A program made the translations under genes and the position numbers. A stretch of 64,000 bases of DNA from Druceiella hillmani (lineage: Eukaryota > Arthropoda > Insecta > Lepidoptera > Hepialidae): contig JAYKKI010000014.1 of NCBI GenBank assembly GCA_039881145.1, positions 126,501 through 190,500 on the forward strand, in the 5' to 3' direction. The notes under the pieces were generated by a model, which saw nothing but the letters and a program-made list of their open reading frames with translations, was not told the DNA's origin and did no database searches. This document shows, piece by piece, positions 9,896 through 21,373 of this stretch. How positions within the stretch are numbered: position 1 is the stretch's first letter; every line of letters starts with the position of its first letter.

Positions 9896-12405
9896 CTATA
9901 GTCCATTCAATTTCAAGCTGGAATGTTTATAAACAACCACTTTTGACAGTTCAGGTATTACAAACCTTTTTCTTACGTTCACGTTAGTAATTTAATGTGG
10001 ATTTATTTGCTATTTGCGATTAAACAATTTTTTTTTATTATTGTGCACATTTACACAGTGTACATATGTAACTTATATTATATAGATTATATTTTATATT
10101 TATGAGAAATTCAGAATCTGTGAAATGTTTCGAACCATTTAAAAGTATTACGTAAAAAAGACATATAATAAAATAATACCAAAAATTTCGATAGAATAGT
10201 TAATTAAATGTTAAGTTATATGGAAAATTATTACAAAGTAATCGCAAATATTTAATTTTTGAGTAATTATTAAAATATTTTTTTTAAAACGAACTAATGT
10301 ATAAAAAAACACGAAATACAATAACATTTCACAGACAAAATACACTGTATACATATACTATTACATCACAATGCATCTGGGCTTCACACCGATATCCAAA
10401 GATGGTTGTGCCTAATGCTAGTGTCGGCGAGGCCGGCCTTTTGCCGACATCACTGAGAAATAGTATTATTAGTAATAGTATAACGCCAAATATATTCAAT
10501 AAATATATTATTTTTTAAACTACTTGTACGAAACACAAACGTAGATATATGTTTCCTTTTCTGAATAATATTTCAATTATTATGTTATTTACTGCTTAGT
10601 ACACTATGCCGCTCATAATGTGTTTTATTTTTGTACGACTATTAAAATGTGTCATAAGGAATCACTGCGAATGCACTATAATATATATATAAATACAATC
10701 AAGGCTGAGTTTCCGGGTATTAGCATAGGGAAATTCAATATTATATGGCCTGTTCGATGAAACGACCAACCGAAAAATTTTACTGTCTGCCGTGAGCTAA
10801 GATTGGTGAGCGATTGCTGCTCGGACATGTACGTCACTGTATACATTTTTTTATTGAAAAAAAATTGAAAAGTGTTTCAAAGTTTCAATTTACTTGAGAT
10901 TTTTATAGTATGTTGATATTTGACATTACAATATTAATATTTTGAAAATTTATTATGTTTTTACTGTTTTTTTGTTGAATATAATATCCTATCGATAACA
11001 TAACCTCAAATCGAATAACAAATTCATAAATGTCGCTAAATTTAGGTTCCGGAGTAATCTTTCCAGATTATGCTTACATATTGACAATCATAAAAATTAC
11101 AGAGTTATTGAAGACATTTCAATGATACTTGAGGATCCTACATCTGAACGAGTTCAAAAAGAACTAACCACCAACCGGGCCTTTAACATAACGATCTAAT
11201 GAGGATGCTCACAAAAAGACCCGCCTTCAAAGTACCTGACTGTTATGTACCCAGTTGTAGAACTGCTTACAAGCGTTCGGAAACTGTCCAAGCAAATAGC
11301 AAAGGTACTCGCATCCCTAGATTGTGTTAGTGAAAAAAAGAGAAAGTAGAAATAATAAGATTATGAAGAAAAATCTTAACATTAAAAAATAAAAAATGAA
11401 ATTACATTCAAGTTCTGAGAAAGAAGAAACGATAGAATTAGCCGGTGAAAATTCCGGTCCCGAAGATAATATATATGATACGTGGAATGCGGTGAAAATT
11501 ACTGAAAAATAGAAGATTAGCCACAATGAATTGTAAATTATGGCCGCATGTAAATTTATATTCCATTCGATAATTCTTGCAATCCTTATGGCAAGAAAAT
11601 GAAGAAGCAAGAAACGGAAAAGAAAACTTACACGAGAAAAAAGAAAAAAGTAAAGGAAGATGAAAAATGACCCGGATATTAAGTGGCCATCTTATTCTTA
11701 TATGAGTGGCCAACTTCTAACGGATATTAACATTAAAGCTTTTTTAATGTTTTTGATATAAATATGTCTAATATTAAGAATAATCATCGAAATAAAAGTA
11801 AAAGCTAAGTTATTATAAAAACATTATCCTAAACTACGTATACAATTTGTAGGCTACAATGGAAAATATTTTACTACCAACACTTACTTGAAGAGAAAAT
11901 GAAATATGTCACAATGTTTGTTTAATTATCTATATGCCCAATATACCATAACTATATCTGTATATAAGGTAATCAAATTTAGAAATATAGCAGCGTAAGC
12001 TGACACATTGTAGCTATCTCACTCTAACGCCTTGTAAAATTAATGAAAACATATATGGTTTAGATTTTTACAGCGTCGAGATTTTGATTATTTTGACTAA
12101 ATGCTTGAAACACCTGATTATTTCGCAAAAAAAATGGAGGGTTGTCCATTTTTACCGTGTAAAATTTTAGAATTTGTATCAATAAAATAATGGTGTAATA
12201 CTTGTATTTATAACATTTTTCATGGTGAAACTTTCTTAAGTTAATATTTTGATTATATATTTACTTTAACATTACTCCGGGAGTAATGCAATGAATTTTA
12301 TAAATAGTTGTCAGCTGATCGAATATTATATTTGTGCCAACCATATTTTAACTGTTAAATTTGGTTGTTTGTAAACATTCCATCTTGAAATTGAATGGAT
12401 TATAG
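9896..12405. mobile_element. 2.5-kb TIR element with THAP-like finger (P-element-like?)
   Basis: The 44-base left end at 9896-9939 (CTATAGTCCATTCAATTT, then CAAGCTGGAATGTTTATAAA) is matched in reverse complement by 12362-12405 with three mismatches. The interior holds a short THAP-like frame at 11205-11330 and degenerate coding-like stretches to about 11700. THAP domains are the DNA-binding head of P-superfamily transposases, which makes that superfamily plausible. I could not find an RNaseH-like catalytic core, and the flanking 8 bases do not match as a target duplication. The assignment is therefore an inference. Confidence 0.6.
11205..11330 (+). pseudogene. Truncated THAP-type zinc finger frame
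   Basis: A 41-codon frame reads MLTKRPAFKVPDCYVPSCRT, then AYKRSETVQANSKGTRIPRL and ends C-stop. CYVPSCRTAYK and the later KGTRIPRL fit the first Cys pair (C-x4-C here) and the strand that follows it in THAP fingers. The second half with the CxxH pair and AVPTIF motif is absent. It sits centrally in the TIR element above, just where a 5' exon would be. The residue match is short, so confidence is limited. Confidence 0.45.
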
Positions 12406-12581
12406 TTAATGTGATTAATTATTTGTCAATTGTCACTTTGTCTAAATTGAGTAGATATTAGATATAATGGTTGGATAGTATATATAATATCCAGATTTAT
12501 TACTTTCGCTATCAATTAACTGATACACACACACATACACTCGCTCACCCTCACACACACAAAACACATGTATGTATGTAA

Positions 12582-12622
<41 letters not shown>

Positions 12623-12829
12623 TTGACGTTGCATCAACGAAAATTTTCATGGTATTTATTTTTAAAGGCACAGAGCAATAATGAAAATATTATGTTTATA
12701 AAATAATATAATGTTAAATACAGTTTATAAATTATTTTTGTTACTATATAAACAGCTATAAATACTAACATCAACTAATATTCTGTTTTAAATCTGTTAA
12801 TTCTTCTTTGTTTAACTTACAAAAGAGAT
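12406..12829. other. Intron with CA/TA microsatellites
   Basis: Contains CACACACATACACTCG-type CA runs at 12526-12570 and a short (TA)n at 12588-12612. Nothing else recognised. Confidence 0.6.
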
Positions 12830-13252
12830 GGTCTTCGAAGAACTTAGTTAACATATAAAAACTGCCCTTACAGCTAGGTCTTTCAAAGTGTTAGTTTCCA
12901 TCCATAGATTTGATGGTCGTACTGTAGAATTATCTGGAACATCTTGAATAATGCATCTAATAAATTTTCATTCATATTTTAAAGCAATATTATGCGAAAA
13001 TGCTAAAGCTACAATGTATGTTTTGACATTTTTTAAGTTTGTGTTGATACCTTGTAACAAACTTCGAAATAGTTGCTTTCATACTCTGAAGTATCATTTC
13101 ACAATATATCATGTTTGTACACACACTTATCTAAATTTAACAAAAATACCAAAGTAATGAACAAAATTCTCAAGGATTTGAACTTTGACTTTGCCATATC
13201 TGGCTTTAACCAGTAACCCACAATGTCTAATATGAAGTGAAACATCCCACAC
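12830..13252 (-). pseudogene. Harbinger (PIF) nuclease, C-terminal relic
   Basis: On the minus strand the order of blocks is DIVGYWLKPDMA at about 13225, which fits the GDSGY-LKP motif, then after a frame break RVWKQLFRSLLQGINTNLKN (the F-VWK-RFP-L block) and VKTYIVALAFSHNIALKYE (the ATAVLHN-A block) at about 13100-12970. These are the conserved segments around the last catalytic Glu region of Harbinger DDE nucleases. Stops and shifts separate them. The N-terminal half is missing. Antisense in the intron of the host gene. Confidence 0.65.
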
Positions 13253-13479
13253 CTAAATTAAAAAAAACTGTGCTGATTGGCTGAATGCAATTATTTATAA
13301 TTGAGAATATAGCTTAATAAGTTCATTTCTATACCAATTTAAAAATTTTTAAAATTAATGTTTTGACTAATAAGAGCTTTGGAGATGGGATAAAAAACGG
13401 ATATACATGTAGTAAATATGGCATCGGACAAGCTGTGATGGCAAAAGTAAAGTATTTATTTTTAGTTTGGGCATATATA

Positions 13480-13690
13480 AGGAAGAATTCTTGCCCACCT
13501 GAAGATGATCGCATACAACATCTTCAGGTGGGCAATTGTTGGAAGTTTCTACGACTTAATCTCTTCAAATTGCGCACATGAAGATGTTGTCATACAACGA
13601 AACCTAGGTTGTGGTTAATAATGTCATTCAAGTAGATATAATAATACATCACGTAGTTTCATTTAGTTGTGAATAGAAATTAAGCAATTA
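13480..13690 (+). repeat. Dispersed repeat with hammerhead-like core, copy 2, plus snap-back
   Basis: Two parts. At 13493-13507 the family sequence GCCCACCTGAAGATG is followed 11 bases later by its exact reverse complement (13519-13533), giving a 15-bp-arm hairpin. At 13575-13614 a second core copy reads ATGAAGA, TGTTGTCATACAAC, GAAA, CCTAGGTT and GTGG, followed by the family tail ATACATCACGTAGTTTCATT to about 13670. Confidence 0.75.
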
Positions 13691-13752
13691 AACTATATAT
13701 AAAGAGAAAATGAATACATAACATAAAACACATTACACTTATATTCTTGCAG

Positions 13753-13805
13753 ATCTGACGCAGGACACCAGCAACAATACTGATAAATTAGACTCCCCTG
13801 AAAAG
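13753..13805 (+). CDS. Host gene, exon C (53 bp)
   Basis: The acceptor TATTCTTGCAG ends at 13752 and the donor GTAACT starts at 13806. Only one of three frames is open: AT completes Asp with the last G of exon B, then LTQDTSNNTDKLDSPEK. It ends on a full codon, and exon D starts on a full codon (GTG), so both junctions agree in phase. A polar, acidic linker between the GR-rich region and the charged helix of exon D. On its own this exon would be too short to call; the phase match on both sides carries the evidence. Confidence 0.7.
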
Positions 13806-14689
13806 GTAACTAAATTGGAATACTAGTATATGTTAAGAATATTATAAAACCCTCACATATTATAAGACACAATGTCTCCTTCCATCTATTCTTCACATGT
13901 TCCAATAGATTTAATTTTCATATGTTTTCTCCTATATGTAGATAGCACCATTTGACCAGGTTTTTGACTTTATTTTTGGTTAAAAGCATAGCTGATACAA
14001 AATTTAATTATATGTATTTTATTAACATTTCCAGTGATAACCAGTTGATAAAACTAATCAGATTTTAAACAATTGCTTCTGTAGTTCTAAAATTATCATT
14101 ATTTTTTTCTCTATTTTTCTTTTTTTTATTTTTATCAAGTTTTTAATAATATATTATTTCCACAGTGAAGGTAGTATGCAGGGTCCCACAAAAAGCAAAT
14201 TTAAGGAGAAATGGTGTGGATAGGTGAAGCCACAACTAGGCTGACAAAATTTGACCTTGATAAAATCTCTTGGTTTTCAAGAAATTGACCCTTTTTTAAA
14301 ATTCGTAAAAATCTAACACTTTGTATGGATAACTTTCATGAAATTCAAGCTGCGGCCTTGTCATTACCCTAATATTTAAATGAAATGCATTGTAGATTCC
14401 AAAACACCAAGTCCAAATCAATAAGTGTAACCCGAGACCATAGTCACGAATCAAAAGAAGGTCTTAGTGATAAGGTTGTGATCAGTAAGAGTAATCACAA
14501 CCCTGATTAAATAAACCAAAATTATAGTACCAAAACAAAGCAGGGATTTAAAAAACATGCACAACACAAGCGAAGTAGCATAATATATTGAGGAATGTTA
14601 GAGGACAATAATGTAACAGATGACAAAAATATTATCTTTGTTATTTCTGTCTGTCCCTTTTTTGAATGCACATCACATAAAAACTGTTG
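13806..14689. other. Intron sequence, nothing recognised
   Basis: AT-rich, with a small hairpin at about 14468-14502 (GGTTGTGAT...ATCACAACC). No coding relic seen. Confidence 0.5.
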
Positions 14690-15460
14690 GCCAAACCCAA
14701 AGAAAATCTAATCCAAAGCTAAGCAATTCCAACCCAGCCCAACACCACCCAACCCAACCCACAGCAGACTCAATCCAACCCAATTTAAAACAAATCCAAC
14801 CCAACTCAACTCAACCCAACTCAACCTAAACAACTCAACTTAACTCAACCAAACCAAAACTGACCCAACTCAAAGCAAACTCAACCCAATCAAACCTATC
14901 ACAATCCAATCCAACTCAACTGAAACGACACCCAACACAACACTAACCAAAACAAATTCAACCCTACCAAAGCAAACCCAGTCCAATTCAACCCAAACAA
15001 ATCCAGCCCAATTCAGCCCAAACTAACCCAGCCCAACTCAATCCAACCTAATCCAACTGAATTCAAAACAAACACAATCCAACCCAAACCAATCCAATCC
15101 AACCAAAGCCAACACAGTCTGACTAAACCCAACCCAATCCAACCAAATCAAACACAATCTAAAGAAACTCAACCCAATCCAAATAACCTGGGATGGATTT
15201 CTAAAGTAAACCTAATCTAGCCCAACTTAACCCAAAGCAAACCCAACTCAATCCAACCTAACCCAATACAACCAAACCCAGAGCAAATCCAATCCAAAGC
15301 AAACTCTACTCAATTCAACTCAAACCAAACTCAACCAAATCCAACCCAAGAAAACCCAATTCAACCCAACTCAACTCAATACAATCCAAATAAACCCTAC
15401 CAAACCAAACACAATGCAATCAAGCCCAGCCCAGCCGGACCAAACTCAACCCAAACCATA
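14690..15460 (+). repeat. Degenerate CCAAY-type satellite, ~770 bp
   Basis: Almost the whole interval is built of 5-base words CCCAA, TCCAA, CTCAA and ACCAA on the plus strand (for example CAACCCAACTCAACCCAAC), with occasional interruptions such as CCTGGGATGGATTTC at 15188. G is rare, so the strand asymmetry is extreme. It differs from the insect telomere unit TTAGG/CCTAA. Frames across it are repeat artefacts. Confidence 0.9.
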
Positions 15461-15929
15461 GCTGCCAGTAATCATCATGTAGAATTTTGCAAAATGATTT
15501 TTATTCCTTTCATTCAATTCACACCCGCGAACCTGTCAATGACTGTCTCATTTTTTTCTTGTTTAACAAATCGGAATTGTTTCTGAAAGACGTTATTCTT
15601 TTCTAAATATTCCATACAGTTTCCCTATAAACAAATTAAAAATTACATGGAAACTTAATAGGTACATACATTAGTTCCAATTGGATGCCTTTTGTGGTTA
15701 AGTGACAATGTCTTTTTAATAAATCATGTTTTTAATTTATTTCTAAGAAAACTGTAACAGTAATCGTAAAATATTTTAATTAGTTTTTAAGACCTGCTAC
15801 TCAGTTACATTTGACAATCATAGTTAATTTGAAACCGTCCCATTCAAAACATTGGCTTAATGCATTAATCTTAATACCTTAATTGTAAGGAGTTTTGACC
15901 TATCACAGTGAAAATTTAATTGGTGCCAG
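15461..15929. other. Intron sequence, nothing recognised
   Basis: AT-rich. No frame or repeat I can name. Confidence 0.5.
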
Positions 15930-16560
15930 ATTTCTTGTTTATTTGTTTTACCTGGTTATCCCAAACATGTTCTATTGGATTAAGGTGTGGTGAGTATCCT
16001 GGCTACCCTAAAATTTAAATTCCGTCCTCAGTAAGATACTCTGAAGCGATCGCTGCAGTGTGAGGTTGAGCATTACCATGCATTAAAAGAAAATCATCTT
16101 CAATGTTTGGGATAAAAGGCTGCGATCTGCTTTAAAATGTCCGTTACGTATCTGGCCACAGTTAGGGACCTGTTTTCTATGAAGTGCAGCTCCATACAGA
16201 CTCCTAAGGAAATTCCGCCCCATGCCATTACTGAACCTCCGCCATAAGGAGGCTCTCTTCCAATAATGTTACACTTCCCTTGCATTATCTGACTAATAAC
16301 AAAATCTGTATTCATCAGTAAAAAGTACCTTTGCTCAAGCATGATCAGTTTCAGTGCGAACCAGCAAAGTTGGAGTGAGATACTCGATGACCCTGTTCCA
16401 GCCATTGTCTTCTAATGGTTTTGATGCTAATTGACACTTGTCAAACTTTTTGAAGCTTGGTTCTTACCTCGGAAGAAGTCGAAGTGCGGTTTCTTAAAAC
16501 ACTGCTCACAATAAATCTGTTGTCCCTCTCTGTTGTTTCTCTGTCGTGAATAAAAACATG
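15930..16560 (-). pseudogene. Tc1-like transposase, decayed
   Basis: Minus strand, in family order: QCFKKPHFDFFRGKNQASKS near 16480, MAGTGSSS at 16405 (in the place of the helix-turn-helix linker), GREPPYGGGSVMAWGGISLG at about 16255-16195, MELHFIENRSLTVARYVTDI at 16190-16135, FLLMHGNAQPHTA at about 16100-16065 (second catalytic Asp replaced by Gly here) and a PGYSPHLNPIEHVWDN block at about 15995-15950 with the catalytic Glu of the D34E triad. Stops and frameshifts interrupt it. It is older than the mariner at 28965. Confidence 0.8.
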
Positions 16561-17044
16561 AGATTACTAATTATTACAAATCACGAAAGATACTAATTAC
16601 TAAAGATACCATATTTCTTCATGATGGTTTTCCTTTTTCACCGTCACATGTGAAATGTCAGGTTCAACTTCAATACGAGTAGAGTTTGTGTCAGTTACCC
16701 ACAATGACTTGCCGGATGAAGCTCGAAACTCTAAATAAATTAAATTTATGTACCATATTTTACTTTCAAAACTTTTTGTTTCATATTTGTGCGTATTTAA
16801 GTAAAATCTTTTTATTTAGTAAAATCTTTTTATTTACTTTAGTTAACTAAGCAATGATTAGTTTTTTTTTTCATTATGAAAATATCAATTGTAAATAGAG
16901 ATGGCTATAAAAGCGTCGAGGCCTCACGTGGCAAACTTATATTCTGATCATCTTTAGCGTCATCATCTCACCTCTTAATTTCATTGATCTCGATAGTCAA
17001 GGATCCACTAATTCTGGAAGCATATAGTTTTGTTAAAATTTCAA
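16561..17044. other. Intron sequence, nothing recognised
   Basis: AT-rich. A direct duplication of GTAAAATCTTTTTATTTA occurs at 16801-16838. Confidence 0.5.
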
Positions 17045-17340
17045 TAAATATGATTCCATGTTATGTTTCCAGAATTGGTCATCTTTCGCAATAAATTCAT
17101 ATTTCAATTTATTAGTACCAGTCTAGAGTGCAAACAGGCAGACGTCGTGACCAGTGATACGAAACTGACCTTGTATTTGATCAAACCATGGATGGTTCTT
17201 ATTGATATAAATTTTACCACAATTGTATTTCCAAAACTTCATTTTTTTGTTTTATTGCTTCATCTCGATGCAAATTGAGGCTAGATAATGGGCACTTGAG
17301 TTCTATAATGCCATCTGCGTGCTGGCCGTCTGGTGTCTTC
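17045..17340 (-). pseudogene. YqaJ-type exonuclease domain, relic
   Basis: The minus strand from 17340 reads KTPDGQHADGIIELKCPLSS, then after a stop and a one-base shift INKNHPWFDQIQGQFRITG, HDVCLFAL, stop, TGTNKLKYEFIAKDDQFWKH. The order PDG...IIE-KCP...NKNH..-QIQGQ--ITG----LF-LWT is the lambda-exonuclease/YqaJ-like PD-(D/E)xK core. It includes the D...ExK residues and the Q-x-QGQ motif. In insects such domains occur in multicopy, transposon-like genes. Only this core segment is recognisable and it carries at least two disabling changes. Confidence 0.7.
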
Positions 17341-18449
17341 TTGAAAAGAAAATTCATTATCATTTAATAAACCACACTCCTCAATGTTGATATGTAAAAG
17401 TGTTGTTAATTATCTGAGTGCAGTGTATTCATTGTATTGTTTGTGTTTTATTGTTTCAAATCGTTCCCGTACAAAATCTGTTTAACTAATGAAATGCAAT
17501 TCGTATTATACATCTCTTGCACACTTTGGCAAACCAAGAAGCTGTTAATAACTTTCGCCTACTCTCTAACCAAAATGGACTAGCACTTTGTTGGACTGTA
17601 TTGCGCCCTAGATCATGCCACTGTTCAGAGGTTAATACCAATTTTTCACAAAATCTTTTTTTGCTTCTTCCTATACTCCGTCAATCATATCTGGCTTCTG
17701 ACAGCTCTCACCATAGTAAGAGCCTTAATTAGGGCTTGGTTTTTCTTATTCCTTTAAAATTTCTAGCATCATTAAGACCTCTACAAAATGCTTCCAATTT
17801 CTTTATTTCAGAACAAGCTTCCGTTTACAAAAATAAATATATGCACAAAAGATTGCAAACAGCCTCTGTTAAAAGACACAAAGAACTCATTATAAAAACC
17901 TCGGAGGGAAAAGTTAACTGTCTTTTCTCCTACATATTTGGCAACGCGCGTATTAGAGTTTTCTGTTAAATTATTAGTTTCATTGTGAACTTAACTATAA
18001 AAATGTAAAGATAATCATGAGTGATGTCAGATATTTTGTGGAAAAAATCAGAAATTGTTAATTTGGTAACTAAATTCTCATTATTATCTGCAAGCAAAAC
18101 AAAGTGGATAATCATTTATTTCCAAATAAACTAGGTTCTTCTCCTAGAGTGAAACAGAACTCGTCATGACCTTTAATTTATTTGCAAATATTCGAAATTC
18201 AAATGAAACTAACGAAAAGAATGGGCGAATAATAAAGAATGAAAGAATGACTATGGTTAGATATTTTTAAATTACACGTATTTAAATAAAAACCTGTCAA
18301 GCACGAGTAGAACAGTTATGAGTAGTTTTGAGGGTTCCGTATATAGAGTTTCCTTACATAGGTAGTTACACTTACGAGTATATATGTTTATATTAAACTG
18401 TTTACAATAAAACAGGTTAATCACTATAGTTTTTCTGTAACCTCCTAGT
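17341..18449. other. Intron; possible upstream remains of the YqaJ unit
   Basis: No block clear enough to annotate. The GC-richer patch at 17560-17720 is where the N-terminal part of the minus-strand exonuclease gene would lie, but its translation is ambiguous. Confidence 0.35.
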
Positions 18450-18830
18450 CAGATTTTGCTGATGTTGTTTTTTAGAGTTCCTTACCTGAAAAGAAAAAAG
18501 AATCCTTATAAGATCACTTCATTGTCCGTCTGCCAGTCTGTCAAGACCCTTTTTTTCAGGAATGTGTGGAGGTATCAAATTGAAATTAATATCAAATACT
18601 TTGGTCTACGGTCCCTTGGAGCTGTAAATAATTTCTAAGTCAACACAAAAAGTATCCTAGAAATACTGACATTTATACTGCATATTTTGACCCTCGCAAA
18701 TGAATCAAAACATAAGGTACGTCCCTAGATAGTAATCATGAAATTTGGCAAGAATCAAAGTCTCACAACCCAAGTAAAGGAAAAAATGTGCAAATCGTTA
18801 ATTTGTAGATATATCACAAAAAAAAAATTT
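18450..18830 (+). repeat. Dispersed insect repeat, fragment
   Basis: Recognised by segments such as GTCTGCCAGTCTGTCAAGAC, TGGAGGTATCAAATTGAAAT, GGTCTACGGTCCCTTGGAGC, CATGAAATTTGGCAAGAATC and GTCTCACAACCCAAGTAAAG. I recall the same series from many insect genomic sequences, but I do not know its formal class. There is no credible protein. The recognition is from memory only. Confidence 0.4.
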
Positions 18831-19032
18831 TTTTTTAAATATGCGCCTGTGAAGAATATAGTTTTGGAATATCTTGTTAAATATAGAATTTAAAATTACA
18901 AGCAAAATTTAATTTTATATCTCATTAATCAATATGATATAAAATCAAAATAAAAAATTAAGGCCTTTATTTACCGTTCTTCCATTTTTACATGATTATG
19001 TAAAAATTAAAGTCCGGTAATGTAATTAAACA

Positions 19033-19042
19033 AATATATATG

Positions 19043-19109
<67 letters not shown>
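19033..19109. repeat. (TA)n microsatellite
   Basis: About 75 bases of near-pure TA. Confidence 0.95.
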
Positions 19110-19114
<5 letters not shown>

Positions 19115-20257
19115 GTATACATTTGTATGAAATCATAAATATATCGTATTAATACATCATGGACATATTTAGAGGAACGCTAAAAAGTGGAATAACAAAT
19201 TTGTTTCCCATTTCGTACTGGCTATCTATACTAGTAAACGTAATTTAAAAAAGGATTTCAATTGAATTTTATTTATTTTTTTGACTTTAATTTGTTTTTT
19301 TGGTTTTCTGTTAATTTTTTTATTGCCTACAATATTCAATATTGAGACATCACGTAGGTTCATTTAATTGTGAAGTTTATTTTAAAAATCAATGATAGTA
19401 TGTTTTATTATCTAAATTATTTGGGAGAATTATGAATGGATGTTAAAGATTTTCAAATGGCAATAATTTTGATTTACGAATTGTAAACAAGCTTGACCAT
19501 GAATTGAATTGTTTTATCCTTTTCTTTTTTAAACTCTCATTGTAAAACGATGCAAATGATGGGAATAGTTGGAGAAGTCAAATTCACCATTGATCGCTAA
19601 GAAGGGTAATTACGCAATATTACCACATTTCTTATGTTTATCGAAATAAAAGATATAGGTTGATGCATTTCCATGTTAATGACCTGTGACAATTTTTTAA
19701 TTTCAGAAAAAAGTGGTATGATTTTCAAAAAAAATAGGTTTATTGTTGCAATCTACCTATGATGCACTATTACAGATTGAAATGCCGAATTTTAATTAAT
19801 TTATATACTGTATACATTCATACATAACATAATTATATTAATAGTGTTGTAAATGTTTTTATTCAGTGTGGCCGGTACACACATCTGACTACGAGCACAT
19901 CTCAGTGCATAACGACTAGCTGGTATGTTGTAACGTACAACTTGAACGGAATGAAGATCGGAACTATATTTTCGTTAACAAAATATTTTTGGTTTTCTCA
20001 TTTAGTATTGCATCAATTTAAATTGTTTTCTATATAAATTAAAAGAGAGGAAATGAGCATTTTAGTGCTTTTTTCCTGATTTCAAGTTAAATTATAATTG
20101 TTTCAAAACTTTGCCCTGTTTAGCGATTTCTGCGAGTAATAAAAAGTTATCGACGTGAATTACAGATGAAGGTTTGATTTATTTTGCTATATAAGAATCA
20201 TTTTACTACATATTCCCAGAGTTTGAGTAAACTTGGCAGTAATGGAGGTTTTTCATC

Positions 20258-20313
20258 AAAAATGTAAACACACCTTTAAAGATTCCCAGCTCTAAAGGTG
20301 TGTTTACATTTTT
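20258..20313. repeat. Perfect 21-bp-arm hairpin
   Basis: The arm at 20258-20278 (AAAAATGTAAACACACCTTT plus A) is repeated exactly in reverse complement at 20293-20313, with a 14-base loop. Confidence 0.9.
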
Positions 20314-20740
20314 AAAGTATTATTTTAATTAGTAAATTTCAAAAAAGACAAGTTTATAATTTAAGTCTTTTTTGTCTTATAAGTCTATAATTATAAATAA
20401 TTTTAGAATAAACTTTGAGTGCCATATATATTAGCAAAGTGCTTAATTCGATAATTCGGACAATTAAACGCTTGTAAGAACAACAATTGCACTGAGAGTA
20501 AACAATAGTATTTTTTCTTCTCGAATACAACATACTGCGAAATTTACTCAAATGTGGCCAAAAATATCTCTCAATAACACTGGAGTTTTGGCATCTTGCA
20601 TATTTTCCACAAGTGATAATACAATTTTTAAATAAAAATATCTAATAGATTACGGAATCACAAATTTTGTTTGATAATTAATTCAATTGAAATTATTAAA
20701 GATTTGGAGGACTGAAAAATAGAGGTCTTTTGTGATTTAA

Positions 20741-21369
20741 CCGTTTTAGTGCCATGGTTTTTACTCATATATTCTTAAAAATGCCGAAGAAATCTTTTGT
20801 TTTTGATGTCATTTACCCGTGTCTCGAAAAAAATATCTCTTCCAAAAATTATCCAATTTCAATAAGACTTGTACAAGGATAATAAAATACAAAGAAAATT
20901 ATGGAAATATATATTGTGAACAAAAATTATAACAAAAACTGAAATCAAGGTCACATCGTATTTTCAGAGTCCGGTACATCCTCCGTATCAGCAAAATAAT
21001 TGTTATCGTCACTATTGTCAGTATCACTCAAAATTTGCATTACGCCAAATTGTGAGCGCAACACCATGTCACTCCCACTCACTTTCTTCACAACTTGAAA
21101 AACGATAATTTTCACTCAAATTATTTTCGTATTCCGACATTAGTGGTTAAAAATTTTCTTTTCCTGGATCCTTTTTATATTGTAATTACTAATAATATTA
21201 TAATTTGAACTTTATATAACACGTAGAAAGATAAAAAATTAGCGATGCGTGCGAGCGACCTCCTCTACCGCGCGCTAAACAGCAACTGATTTCGCGAGCA
21301 CCATCGCGCTCATAGCAAATTTAGTTAGTATGCGCACGAGCACGATGGCATTCGTCGGCACTCAAACCG
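20741..21369 (-). mobile_element. TTAA-flanked non-autonomous piggyBac-like element, copy 1 (629 bp)
   Basis: TTAA at 20737-20740 and 21370-21373 flank ends that are inverted repeats: CCGTTTTAGTGCC on the left, and GCACTCAAACCG on the right. A TTAA target with CC-starting ends is characteristic of piggyBac. The body is close to copy 2 at 28026-28874. On the minus strand from 21140 a damaged version of the small acidic frame starts MSEYENN and is broken by a frameshift after about 20 codons. No transposase core remains. Confidence 0.85.
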
Positions 21370-21373
21370 TTAA

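Larger units (their letters stand above)
18831..20740. other. Intron, AT-rich
   Basis: Holds a (TA)n tract (19033-19109), a partial tail of the hammerhead-like repeat (19345-19376, ATCACGTAGGTTCATTTAA) and a hairpin (20258-20313). No coding relic recognised. Confidence 0.5.

Noticed and set aside
14690..15460. Interstitial telomere repeat
   Set aside because: The words are CCCAA/TCCAA/CTCAA, not CCTAA/TTAGG.
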